From NCBI RefSeq assembly GCF_001673365.1, contig NZ_LZLS01000181.1, forward strand, positions 1-58,901: DNA of 58,901 nucleotides. Reading direction: 5' to 3'. Positions 1 through 10,355 of the stretch are shown here, piece after piece. The stretch's first letter is position 1. Every line of letters starts with the position of its first letter. A program made the translations under genes and the position numbers. Under the pieces are notes generated by a model. That model had not been told where the DNA came from and did no database searches. It saw nothing but the letters and a program-made list of their open reading frames with translations. Origin of the DNA: Mycobacterium asiaticum. Lineage in GTDB: Bacteria > Actinomycetota > Actinomycetes > Mycobacteriales > Mycobacteriaceae.

Positions 1-211
1 CCAACTCCGCCGGGGTGGCCACCACACCCAGCTGATTGATCACCGCATGCCCAGATACCCGCAACTTACGCACCACCCGCTGCGCACTCTCCATGATGCC
101 CAGCAACTCCGCGGTCGCCGGTGCATCGAAAGTCGACTCACACAACCGATCCGCGCACCCGTCGAGCTCACCGAGAATCTCGGAGATCTCCGCATATGTG
201 CTCGCAGCCAC
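1..211 (-). CDS. DUF222 / 13E12-repeat family protein, N-terminal fragment cut by the window edge
   Basis: An open frame runs from a GTG at 209-211 leftwards off the window, giving about 70 residues. The translation begins VAASTYAEISEILGELDG and continues through CADRLCESTF, AELLGIMESAQRVVRKLR and HAVINQLGV. This is the look of the helical N-terminus of mycobacterial DUF222/13E12-repeat proteins, which often carry a C-terminal HNH nuclease; that part lies outside the window. The family is multicopy in mycobacteria and is associated with repeated, mobile-like sequence. Its function is unproven. A TTG farther upstream in the same frame is a less likely start. The identification rests on the N-terminal motif only. 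Confidence 0.65.
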   Translation of the reverse strand, partial: MAASTYAEISEILGELDGCADRLCESTFDAPATAELLGIMESAQRVVRKLRVSGHAVINQLGVVATPAEL

Positions 212-399
212 GCGTCCAATTCTACGAAGACCTACCGACAAGAACGGTTCTTGCCCGAACGAAAGACCTTGGCAGAATTGACCAATCCCCCGCCCGACCA
301 CTTGTCGCTCGAAGCCGGGCAAAAATCACATTGTCCCCTAGACAGGTGCGCAAGTGACAGATGGGACTCGCAGCCTCGACTGCAGACCAGGCTGCCCCT

Positions 400-2340
400 T
401 TAACGAAACTCGTCAACCAATTCCGCCGACCGCACCGCGCAGAAGTCATGCACGTAGCCCTTCGGCATCGAGAAGGGATGGAACTCACCCGAATTGACCA
501 TCGACATTTGGTCGCGCTCCACGTCGAACTCGGCAATTGGCCGCAGCGCGGAATCAGTCACGTAGAACAACTCATATCCGAGATCCTCGATCTGCTCGAA
601 CACCTCACTGATCGGCACCGAGAGGTGACGCTGCTCGATCTCGATCAAAATCGTAGGGCGGCAACGCCGCAGCATCGTCGCACCACCCCGCAACACCGAC
701 ATCTCGTGTCCTTCGACATCGATCTTGACGAAATCGACGTCGAGGTCGGGCCGCAATGCGTCGTCGAGACGCACCGTCGGCACCTCGATCCGGCGCACGC
801 CGACGTCTTGCCCGTCGAACCCGTGCGCCAGGCTGCCCTGCGCGGTCACCTGACGGTTGTGCTGCTCGGGCACCAGTAACTGCGCGGTACCGGGCTCGTC
901 GGAAACCGCGGCCTGACGGAAATGCACATAGCGCCGCGCCTCGTCGAGCTTGCGCAGCATCGGCGCGTTGTCCGGGTGCGGTTCAAAACTGTAGACGCGC
1001 CCGGAGTTCCCGACGCGGCGCGCCAAATGGTAAGTGAATAGGCCCCAACTCGCCCCGACGTCGACAACCGTTGCGCCACTGGGAGAAAAGTGATCGGCCA
1101 CCCTCATGGCCAGGTCGCTCGTGCGCCGTCGGCGCCACAGCGCTTCGGTGGTGGCGGTCATCGCGGGCCGGCCCAACAACCGGCCGACGTTGCGCATCGT
1201 CACGTACTTCGCGGCCACATTGGCCGCTTCACTGACCAGCAGTCGATCCTTGACTGACAATTCTCGCTCGCCTTTCTCCGCAATGCATATGCGCCAGACC
1301 TGCTGCAACCGTTGATACCAACGGTCCAAACCGAAGTCGCTGGCACGGCTGCGTGCGGCCGCGCCGAGGCTCGCCCGCAGGGTGTCGTCTTTGAGGAGTT
1401 CGGTTAGCGCCTCGGCGATCTGGTCGGGACGGCCGGGCTCGACCACCAACCCATTGACGCGGTCGGCGACCGCCTCACCGATACTGCCCACTAATGTCGT
1501 CACCGGGGCCAACCCGTAGGCCATTGCCTCCAGCAGCGCCATCGGCAAGCCTTCGTCATGGCTTGGTAGCACGAAAATGTGTGCATCACCGAGCAATTCG
1601 TCCCGCTCATCTGGCCCCAGCCAGCCCGCGACGTGAATTGTGTCGGCCAGGCCGGCCGCCGCAACCGCGGCCCGCACCTCGTCTACCTCTCCGTCCCCGG
1701 CAAGCGTCAGCCGCAGTCGGTCGCGAAGCAGTTCGTCGAGGGCACCTACCGCGGCGATCAGGTCGTAGCTGCCTTTGCGCACGCCCAGCCGCCCCAGCGA
1801 AACCGCGTGTACCCGATCGATATTCGTCTGCTCGACGGCGCGCTGCGGGATCGGTACCGCGTTGTTCAACACGCAGATCTGACCGTCCGCCAACCGCAAT
1901 CGGGACGCGTACTCCTCCACATGTCGGCTGCCCAGCACCAGCCACTGATCGGCAACCAACAGCCGACGAACCGCACGCTGAGCAATCGCGGGTATCCCGT
2001 CGAACCAGCCGCCGAAGTCGTAGCTGTGGGCATGAACGATCGTGGGCACGTTCACCACTCGCGCCGCCGTCAGCGGCAGCGCCTTGCGCACCACGCTGCC
2101 GCCGTGCGCGAGGTGAACGTGCAGTACGTCGACGCGCCGCCGCAGCACCAGCCACGTGGCGCGCAGCATCCCCGAACCGCCGACCCAGAGCCGATACCAC
2201 AGTGGGCCTTCGATGTACGTCGGCACCATGACGATGCTCACTCCGTCAGCCGGATGCGCGGCCATCAACGTGATGACTGTGGCCATCCCGCCCCGACTGG
2301 CCGCCTGCGCCGGTGCCGGACCCACCACCAGTACCCTCAT
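400..2340 (-). CDS. GT4 glycosyltransferase fused to FkbM-family methyltransferase
   Basis: 646 residues in two domains. Residues 1-350 are a GT-B fold glycosyltransferase of family 4: an N-terminal GPAPAQAASRGGMAT loop, the donor-side segment SLGRLGVRKGSYDLI, and the E-x7-E signature E263-GLPMALL-E271. Residues about 405-640 are an FkbM methyltransferase with the SAM motif VVDVGASWGLFT (425-436) and the family signature FVKIDVEGHEMSVLRGG. It probably adds a sugar to a lipid-linked or growing glycan and O-methylates it; substrate unknown. The ATG overlaps the stop of the upstream Wzy-like gene by four bases (ATGA), so the two are translationally coupled. It is the last gene of a three-gene polysaccharide operon. 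Cytosolic, probably membrane-associated. The domain calls are firm; the fusion is unusual. Confidence 0.88.
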   Translation of the reverse strand: MRVLVVGPAPAQAASRGGMATVITLMAAHPADGVSIVMVPTYIEGPLWYRLWVGGSGMLRATWLVLRRRVDVLHVHLAHGGSVVRKALPLTAARVVNVPTIVHAHSYDFGGWFDGIPAIAQRAVRRLLVADQWLVLGSRHVEEYASRLRLADGQICVLNNAVPIPQRAVEQTNIDRVHAVSLGRLGVRKGSYDLIAAVGALDELLRDRLRLTLAGDGEVDEVRAAVAAAGLADTIHVAGWLGPDERDELLGDAHIFVLPSHDEGLPMALLEAMAYGLAPVTTLVGSIGEAVADRVNGLVVEPGRPDQIAEALTELLKDDTLRASLGAAARSRASDFGLDRWYQRLQQVWRICIAEKGERELSVKDRLLVSEAANVAAKYVTMRNVGRLLGRPAMTATTEALWRRRRTSDLAMRVADHFSPSGATVVDVGASWGLFTYHLARRVGNSGRVYSFEPHPDNAPMLRKLDEARRYVHFRQAAVSDEPGTAQLLVPEQHNRQVTAQGSLAHGFDGQDVGVRRIEVPTVRLDDALRPDLDVDFVKIDVEGHEMSVLRGGATMLRRCRPTILIEIEQRHLSVPISEVFEQIEDLGYELFYVTDSALRPIAEFDVERDQMSMVNSGEFHPFSMPKGYVHDFCAVRSAELVDEFR

Positions 2341-3823
2341 CGCAGGGCCCCGACGGGTAGGGCTGGAGGCTCAATGTCCGAAACATCTTCGACCACTTGA
2401 CTTTCCAAGCATCGACGGTGGCGCAGGGCAGCGAAGGCCATCGCCGCTCCCAGGGCCAAGCCGAGTGTCATCGCGTTTGCCGGATCCTCCGGCAGGGGAT
2501 CGACGACGCACATCACCAGCAGGCCGGCACTGGTGGATGCGGCGATCTTCGCCGGCACCGACGCGCTGCGCAGCGCCCGCACCAACGGCGTCAACGCCAA
2601 TACCGCAAACGCCGTCATACCGACGGCACCGGACTTGGCCAGCCACCACAGATAGAAGTTGTGAGCATAGGTGGTGCCCAGCGTCTGGGTGAATTCTGTT
2701 GGGTCGTCGCCTCCGAACGGCAGCTGGTAGGCGTAACCCAGCCCATGCCCGAACACCGGCGCGGCCCCAATCGCCTCGTTGAGGTGCCGGTCTTCGGCAA
2801 ACCTCGCCAACGTCGAAGGGTCTTGGGTCAGCGCGGTTCCGGTCGACCTCCCCAGCACGCGGTGACTGAACCCGGTGATCTGATTGGCCAGCCATACCCC
2901 AGCGGAGGTATCGCCGAGTAAGAACAGCGCGCCCGGTATCGACACCGCCAAGATCCCGACGCCGATGAGGGTCAGCCGCGCCGCGCGCCGCACCGCGGAC
3001 CACCCCATGCTGGCGAAGAACGCGACGATGGCGGCCACACCCACCGAGAGCAAAGTGTTGCGGGAGAACGCCAGAACGGCAATGACCAAGGCGGGCAGCC
3101 CCAGCGTCAGGTAGGCCGACGGCTTGACACGTCCGGCGATCTGAGCGGCAACCAGCGCGGTCAATACGGCGATTGCCGGTATCAACGTGGACGTGATGAC
3201 CCGGTTGGCCGCGTCACCGGTATCCATCTGCAAGCTCTCAGTGCGACCGGCCAATCGGATGCCGCCAGAGGAACCCAATACGGCCATGCCCGCCGAAAAC
3301 CACAACGTGAACGCCATCGCGTGGATCGTCAAGATGATGTATTCGCCGTACACCACTACCAGCGCCAGCACGAACCCGGCGAGCATCTCGAACAGGAAGG
3401 TCGTCTCGCGCACCACGACAGCGGTGTTGTGTCCGGTGCTGAAACCAACGGCGGCGGAGTAAACCACCATGAGGCCGAATGCCCCGGGCAAGAAGTAGTC
3501 GGACATGCGCAACCGCACAACGGGCAGCACGAAGCAGATGGCCAGTATCAGCACCACATGAGCGGCGTAAATCGACACGGGCCCAATCACTTTGCCCACG
3601 TGCAGGCCTTGCGGCAGTGCCGCACAGCCCAGGAACAAGGCCAGACCGATCATCAGTTCCGGCTTGGCCCAGTAGACGATCAGAAAGAATGTCAAACCGA
3701 CCAGCATGATGCCCTGGGTGGTGTTACGCACCGACAGCGCGCCGTAGACAAAGCAACCAAAGGCAAACAGCGCCAACATAACTGCGGCCATCGCCAAGCG
3801 ATGACGACTCCGCAGGTAGCGGA

Positions 3824-3827
<4 letters not shown>
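2337..3827 (-). CDS. Wzy / O-antigen ligase-like polytopic membrane protein
   Basis: 496 residues, strongly hydrophobic with about ten to twelve predicted membrane segments. A large extracytoplasmic loop lies at about 310-400. It contains the ligase/polymerase-type region PVFGHGLGYAY and then TYAHNFYLWWLAKSG, the H-N-x-Y/F-L pattern seen in Wzy and WaaL families. Such proteins polymerise undecaprenyl-linked oligosaccharide repeats or transfer the finished glycan. The GTG start overlaps the end of the upstream Wzz-like gene (GTGA) and the stop overlaps the ATG of the GT4-FkbM gene, so all three are one coupled operon. The Wzz-type partner favours a polymerase over a ligase role, but sequence alone does not settle it. 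Confidence 0.8.
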
Positions 3828-5386
<1,559 letters not shown>

Positions 5387-5503
5387 CCCCTAATAACCTC
5401 TCTTGGCAGACGCCGGCCCAGCAGCCAGGTCCCATCCGATCCCGCCCCGGTAATCGACGTCCGATACCGCCCCAACAAGTCGAAAACTAACAGTTCTCTG
5501 GAA

Positions 5504-5516
5504 CGGTAATTTACCG
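5504..5516. promoter_or_regulatory. 13-bp palindrome upstream of the wzz-wzy-GT4 operon
   Basis: CGGTAATTTACCG is a perfect inverted repeat around one central base, in an AT-richer island about 120 bases upstream of the wzz-like ATG. The 189-bp gap holds no gene. A repressor or activator operator for the coupled operon is a reasonable reading, but no specific regulator family is recognised. Confidence 0.45.
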
Positions 5517-5575
5517 ACTATTGGTACGTAAAACAACCCAGTAAGCGCCACTTGGTATGGCGCTGCTCGTCCGGA

Positions 5576-7285
5576 TCACGCTTTCGAGGGCGTGACCAGC
5601 ACTTCCCGGGAGACATCGAGGGTGGCAATCGGATAAAAACCGGAATCATCGCGGCCGTCGCGGGCCAACTGCATCGGCGGGTAGTTCACCACATGCGTGC
5701 CGTTCGGCTTGTGCTGTTGCCAGCCCACCGCGGCCCGAAGCGTGTAGTGGCCGGGCGCCAGGCCCTTGAGGTCGACTTTGACCGTCTCGGTCGTCGATGC
5801 CGGCGGCGGCGCGTCGATGCTGCGGTCGCCGGAGGACTCCGGGACCAGATCCTTCAGGTTCACCGTGGCCGGGATGGCACGGACCGTCTGCCCGGTGAAG
5901 TCCACCAGGCGATAGCCCGGAACCCATTTCTCGGTCGCCGCGGCCGAGCCGTAGTTCGTCCAGGTCACCGCGATGGACGCCACGTTGTCCTGCAGCGCTT
6001 GGGACCCCGCTCGCGCCTCCACCGAGTACCGGTAACCGGCGGTGGCGTTGGCCTGCGCCCACAGCACGTACAACTTGGGATCCATTGGCGACGTCGCATC
6101 CTGGTCCGGGAAGTTGATGCTGGAAGTCATCGACACGTGGTACCTGATGACGTCGTGTAATCCCTTGTCGTAGTACGACTGCGGCGACGTTCCGCTCGGC
6201 AGCTGGCACCACTCGGTGATCACCGGCGCCTTGCCGAGGCGGTCTTTGAGCGCGTTGACAAGTGGGTCTTGCGTCTGCACGTAGTGCGACGTGCTGGACT
6301 CCGCCCACGTAGGTAGCGGCGCATAAACCCCGAGGCAGTCCGAGCGGATACCGACCGGCCCGGCCAGTTTGCGAGTGACGTCGTCGGTGAGCAACTGACG
6401 AACGATTTCGGGGTTGTTGGGTGCGGCCACCAGTTGCGTGTGCGGGAACGCGTTGACGTTGGCCGCGACCAATTGCTGGATGGACGCCTTGGTGATGTTC
6501 TGGTCGCGGAACTGGCTGTAGTAGCCCAGCACGGCTTCGCTCTGCTCGGGTCCCGGGCCGGCGGCGTTCAGTGCGTCGCGCAGATACGCGATGTGGTTCT
6601 CGCTGAAGTCGCCGTAGCCGGAGAATTCGAAGACGCTGAGCCGCTCGTCGTTGTCGTAGCGACGCCCCAGTGCGGCCAGCAGTTGGCCGAAGTCGTTCAG
6701 GTAGGTCGGATCGTTGAAGTTCGGCACCACCTGGGTCACGCCCGCCGGCGACCCGGTGGCCGAACCCGGGTAGCTGGTGCTGGTACCCGGCTTGGCCCGC
6801 TCCCAGTCCGGAATCTCGATGTTGGTGTTGTCCGGATAGGTCGCGTTGCAGCACGAGTTGTAGGCCTGCACTCGCAGCGTCAACCTCATCCGGCGCTCGG
6901 CCAGCTTGTTCAGCGCGTCGTCGATGGCGCTGAAGTCGAACTTGAGCTCGTCGGGCGCATCGGGCGGCAAGGTGGCCGGGTCGATGGGCTGCAACTGCCG
7001 CCAGGTCACGCGCAGGCTCGCGTCATACGACGCGGGCCAGGCGGGGTAGCGCTGCTGGGCGGGCCGACCCTGAGGGAAGAGCGGCTCCAGCAGGTCTTCG
7101 TACTGGCCGCGCAGCGGGTTGGGGATTTCCTGGGCGGCCGGCGGGATGGCCGGGCTCACCATCGCCGCCAGCGGACCGGGGTCGGTGTGATTGCGGCCGC
7201 AACCGCCGATCAATAGAGCGGTGCAGGCAACCACGACGGTTGCGCACGCGACAACGATCAAGGTGACTTTTCTAATTGTTTTCAA
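5576..7285 (-). CDS. Large exported lipoprotein, glycosidase-like (Rv1006-type)
   Basis: 569 residues from a TTG start, read as MKTIRKVTLIVVACATVVVA with lipobox LIGGC at about residues 25-29, so a lipid-anchored extracytoplasmic protein. The body has features of a TIM-barrel/DUF4832-like glycan-active protein: a long-strand segment RLTLRVQAYNSCC, FSGYGDFSENH, a late VITEWCQLPSG, and a C-terminal beta-sandwich-like part (LKGLAPGHYTLRAAVGW). I do not see a proven catalytic pair. The length fits H37Rv Rv1006 (567 aa from memory), which sits next to Rv1005c (pabB). The gene starts 17 bases after the GGDEF-EAL gene and probably shares its transcript. GAGAG precedes the TTG. A role in polysaccharide trimming or anchoring is inferred from position only. 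Confidence 0.7.
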   Translation of the reverse strand: MKTIRKVTLIVVACATVVVACTALLIGGCGRNHTDPGPLAAMVSPAIPPAAQEIPNPLRGQYEDLLEPLFPQGRPAQQRYPAWPASYDASLRVTWRQLQPIDPATLPPDAPDELKFDFSAIDDALNKLAERRMRLTLRVQAYNSCCNATYPDNTNIEIPDWERAKPGTSTSYPGSATGSPAGVTQVVPNFNDPTYLNDFGQLLAALGRRYDNDERLSVFEFSGYGDFSENHIAYLRDALNAAGPGPEQSEAVLGYYSQFRDQNITKASIQQLVAANVNAFPHTQLVAAPNNPEIVRQLLTDDVTRKLAGPVGIRSDCLGVYAPLPTWAESSTSHYVQTQDPLVNALKDRLGKAPVITEWCQLPSGTSPQSYYDKGLHDVIRYHVSMTSSINFPDQDATSPMDPKLYVLWAQANATAGYRYSVEARAGSQALQDNVASIAVTWTNYGSAAATEKWVPGYRLVDFTGQTVRAIPATVNLKDLVPESSGDRSIDAPPPASTTETVKVDLKGLAPGHYTLRAAVGWQQHKPNGTHVVNYPPMQLARDGRDDSGFYPIATLDVSREVLVTPSKA

Positions 7286-7302
7286 CCACTCTCACAGTTG
7301 AG

Positions 7303-9165
7303 CTAGATCGCGCCGAGCGTCAGTGCCTCACGGTCGGCGAGGAACGGCATCGGCATCCAGCGAGCGGACAGCAACGCCTCCATGGCGTTGCCCGGAACGG
7401 GGCGCGACAGCAAGAAGCCCTGCGCCCGATGACAGCCATGCTGCATCAAAGTCAGTGCGGCAGCAGGGGTTTCGACGCCCTCGGCGACCAGTTGCAGCCC
7501 GAAGGCTTCGGCCAGACCGATGATGGCCCGCACGATCGCTAAGTCACCGGCGTTGGTGCCGAGGTCACGGACGAAGCCGGTGTCGATCTTGAGCATGTCC
7601 ACCGGAAGCGACTTCAGGTGCGAGAGCACGGCGTAACCGGTGCCAAAGTCGTCGATGGCGATCTGTACCCCGACCTCTTTGAGCTCGTGCAGCGTCTTGC
7701 GGGTGGCTTCGATGTCGTGCACCACGGCGCGCTCGGTGATCTCCAGGCATACCGACCCGCCGTCGATGCCGAACTCCTCGATGGTGTCGGCGACGTTGCG
7801 GACGAATCCTCTGGTGATCAGCTGAACGGGCGAGACGTTGATCCGCAAGATGGCGGTTTGCCCGACGCCGTTGGCCCGCCACCGGCTGAATTCGGAGCAG
7901 GCGCTGCGCATCACCCAACGGCCGAGTTCCCCGGCCAGGTTGGTCGATTCGGCGACCCCGATGAACGAGTCCGGCAGCAGCAGACCCCAGATCGGATGCC
8001 GCCAGCGCACTAATGCTTCGGCCGCCACGATGGCGCCCGTCCACAGGTCCACCTCGGGCAGATAGTGCAGCAGCAACGCCTCGCTGTCGATGTCGCCCTG
8101 CAGATGCAGCTCGATGTCATTGCGGAACGCGCTCTTAAGCGACATGTCGTCGGTGGACAGGGCGACTTGGTTGCCGCCCGCGCGCTTGGCCGTCAGCACC
8201 GCTTCGTCGGCGCGGCGCAGCAGGTCAGTGCTGTTGTCGCGGCCAGGCATGCCCACCGCCAGACCGATGCTGACCGTGCGGGTGATCTGGTGTCCCCCGA
8301 TCGCGAGGCGCTCGCGCAGCATCGTGCCCAACCGTCGGGCGAACGATTCGGCCGCGGCACTCGACATCGTCTGGTCCGGAATGACCACGAACTCGTCCCC
8401 ACCGAGGCGCGCGATCATGCTCTGGCTGCCCGCACAAACCCGCAACCGCTGGGCGAAGACGCGGATGAACCAGTCCCCCGCGGTGTGGCCGAGGTAATCG
8501 TTGATCGACTTCAGTCGGTCCAGGTCCATGTACAGCACGGCAACCGGTCCCGGGTTGCCGGCCATCAGGCGGTCGGACAGGTGAGCGACCAGCGCCCGGC
8601 GGTTGTACAGACCGGTCAGATCGTCATGCTCGGCCAGGTAGCGCAGCTTCTCCTCGGCGGCGATTCGGGCCTGCAGCTGAGCGAACAGCGCCGCGACCGC
8701 CTCGAGAGTGTTGATCTCTTCCTGCTTCCACTTTCTGGCGCCGAACTTGACGAAGCCCAGCACGCCGGTCGTCATCTCCCCGGACACCAGTGGGGCCGCC
8801 GCCACCGACGGCGATGCGGCCTGCTTGGCACCGCCGACCCAACGCGGCGAGCGAGTGTTCTGCTCGGGCCGGATCACCACCGGTTTGCGGCCGTGCTCGC
8901 ACTGCGCGAGCACCGGGTCGGCGCTGGTGAAGTGCACGACAGCCTGCGGGTCGGGATCCGGAACGTTCACTCGCGGCGGCCACTCCGCGACCAGGACCGA
9001 AGCGCGGATGTCGTGGTCGTGGTGGCGCAGGAAACTGGCGTCGACGTCGAACTGCTCGACAAGCTGCGCGAGAACTCGTTCGCTGACCTGCGTAGCGGTG
9101 GACGCCGTCGCCTCCATGAGCTGGGTAGCTACGGAGGTGACTACGAGGTCCAAGCTGCGTGGCAA
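7303..9165 (-). CDS. GAF-GGDEF-EAL dual c-di-GMP cyclase/phosphodiesterase
   Basis: 620 residues: a GAF sensor (about 25-165), a GGDEF domain (175-335) with intact GGDEF at 255-259, and an EAL domain (345-605). The EAL side keeps EALVRW, the Asn of RINVSPVQL, CLEITER, AIDDFGTGY, LKID, AEGVE and QGF, so phosphodiesterase activity is expected. No RxxD inhibitory site precedes GGDEF. The architecture matches the mycobacterial bifunctional enzyme known from Rv1354c, which in H37Rv lies elsewhere. The start is TTG at 9163-9165, supported by GGAGG (complement of 9172-9176) six bases upstream. It heads the minus-strand polysaccharide cluster, suggesting that c-di-GMP turnover is tied to glycan assembly. 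Confidence 0.93.
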   Translation of the reverse strand: MPRSLDLVVTSVATQLMEATASTATQVSERVLAQLVEQFDVDASFLRHHDHDIRASVLVAEWPPRVNVPDPDPQAVVHFTSADPVLAQCEHGRKPVVIRPEQNTRSPRWVGGAKQAASPSVAAAPLVSGEMTTGVLGFVKFGARKWKQEEINTLEAVAALFAQLQARIAAEEKLRYLAEHDDLTGLYNRRALVAHLSDRLMAGNPGPVAVLYMDLDRLKSINDYLGHTAGDWFIRVFAQRLRVCAGSQSMIARLGGDEFVVIPDQTMSSAAAESFARRLGTMLRERLAIGGHQITRTVSIGLAVGMPGRDNSTDLLRRADEAVLTAKRAGGNQVALSTDDMSLKSAFRNDIELHLQGDIDSEALLLHYLPEVDLWTGAIVAAEALVRWRHPIWGLLLPDSFIGVAESTNLAGELGRWVMRSACSEFSRWRANGVGQTAILRINVSPVQLITRGFVRNVADTIEEFGIDGGSVCLEITERAVVHDIEATRKTLHELKEVGVQIAIDDFGTGYAVLSHLKSLPVDMLKIDTGFVRDLGTNAGDLAIVRAIIGLAEAFGLQLVAEGVETPAAALTLMQHGCHRAQGFLLSRPVPGNAMEALLSARWMPMPFLADREALTLGAI

Positions 9166-9462
9166 CGAAGACCTCCGATTGGTGTGCCCGTGTCGAGTGC
9201 CCTGACGAGAACTACGCCAATTATCGGCGACAAACCCGGCCAGCGGACAGTCTTCTTAGCCGCCGTATTCGAATGCCCGCCGATGCGCATCGAAGTGGCT
9301 TCACCGATCTGCCGGAGCCCTGGGAAGTAGCCGGACCAGCGCAGGTCACGGATGGATTCTGGTTAGCCGAGACTATCACGCGAGCCGATTTCGGCACTTT
9401 CGCCAACGATGGCGCCGCGCTTGATCCGAAGGGCCGATTGCCCGGTCGGCTAGGGTCGGTTG

Positions 9463-10266
9463 GTGTCTGTCGCGCAGTCAGCCAAACGGCTGTTGGCCCC
9501 AGCGGCAAAGACCGTGGCGCCACATTGGTTTTGGAAGCGCAAATTCAAGATCCTGCAGCGTCTTGGCGAGTCCCGCCCGGACGTAGCGCTGGTGCGGTCG
9601 TTGTGCGATCCCAATCGCGTGTCGCTGGACATCGGCGCCGACGTCGGCGAGTTCGCGATCGCGATGCTGGCTTCGTCACGCTCGGTGATCGCATTCGAAC
9701 CCCGCCCCGCGCAGGCCCGCGACCTGGCGTCGATGTTCACCGCCGCCGGCGCCGCGGTGCGCATCGAAGCCGTGGCGTTGTCGGACACCCCGGGCGTCAC
9801 CGCGATGCGCGTCGTGGAGTCCGACCCCGGACGCAGCACCATCGACCAGCACAACGAGCTGGACACCGCGGTCGGCGGTGCCGTCGGATCCATCGACGTC
9901 CCGGTCAAGCGCCTCGACGATCTGCGTCTGACGGACGTCGGCCTGGTCAAGATCGACGTCGAGGGCCACGAGCTGGCAGTCCTGCGCGGCGCCGTCGACA
10001 CGTTGCGGCGCAACCAGCCGACCATCGTCGTGGAAGCCGAAGAACGCCACCACGCAAACGCGGTTGCCGACATCACCGCGCTGCTGACCGGGCTGGGTTA
10101 CCGAGGCTATTTCACCCTGGACGACCAGCGCCGACCCATCGAGGAGTTCGACGCCGGCACCCATCAGAACCCCGCCAACATCGGCGGCGCGGAAGACGAC
10201 TGGGCGCCGCGCGGGGTGTATGTGAACAACTTCGTCTTCGAACCAGCACACTCCCCTAGGACGTGA
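9463..10266 (+). CDS. FkbM-family SAM-dependent methyltransferase
   Basis: About 267 residues. SAM motif VSLDIGADVGEFAIAML lies near residues 53-69 and the FkbM signature LVKIDVEGHELAVLRGAV near 165. The C-terminal part (PIEEFDAGTHQNPANIGG, then RGVYVNNFVF) runs parallel to the end of the FkbM domain fused to the GT4 enzyme in this cluster, so the two may be paralogues acting on the same glycan. GTG at 9463 has AGGG seven bases upstream; an adjacent TTG at 9460 is in frame. It is divergent from the c-di-GMP enzyme. The 297-bp space between them holds no convincing gene and must carry both promoters. Expected reaction: sugar-hydroxyl O-methylation; substrate unknown. Confidence 0.85.
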   Translation: MSVAQSAKRLLAPAAKTVAPHWFWKRKFKILQRLGESRPDVALVRSLCDPNRVSLDIGADVGEFAIAMLASSRSVIAFEPRPAQARDLASMFTAAGAAVRIEAVALSDTPGVTAMRVVESDPGRSTIDQHNELDTAVGGAVGSIDVPVKRLDDLRLTDVGLVKIDVEGHELAVLRGAVDTLRRNQPTIVVEAEERHHANAVADITALLTGLGYRGYFTLDDQRRPIEEFDAGTHQNPANIGGAEDDWAPRGVYVNNFVFEPAHSPRT

Positions 10267-10291
10267 GACAGCTCACAATTATCGCTGGTTC

Positions 10292-10318
10292 TGTCACGGA
10301 TCGCCGCTCTGCGGTGTC
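10292..10318 (+). promoter_or_regulatory. Putative ECF41 sigma-factor promoter
   Basis: TGTCACG at 10292-10298 is followed after exactly 16 bases by TGTC at 10315-10318. The ECF41 consensus I recall is TGTCACA-N16-CGTC, so ten of eleven informative positions except the last A/G of the -35 and the first base of the -10 fit. It lies 38 bases upstream of the ATG of the oxidoreductase, whose partner gene encodes an ECF41 sigma factor, implying autoregulation. Confidence 0.65.
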
Positions 10319-10355
10319 TGAAGGTCGTAAGCCTCGCGACCCGAAGGAGCCAAAG

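Noticed and set aside
8065..9330. 421-codon plus-strand frame opposite the GGDEF-EAL gene
   Set aside because: Shadow of a gene with intact GAF, GGDEF and EAL motifs; no recognisable protein pattern.
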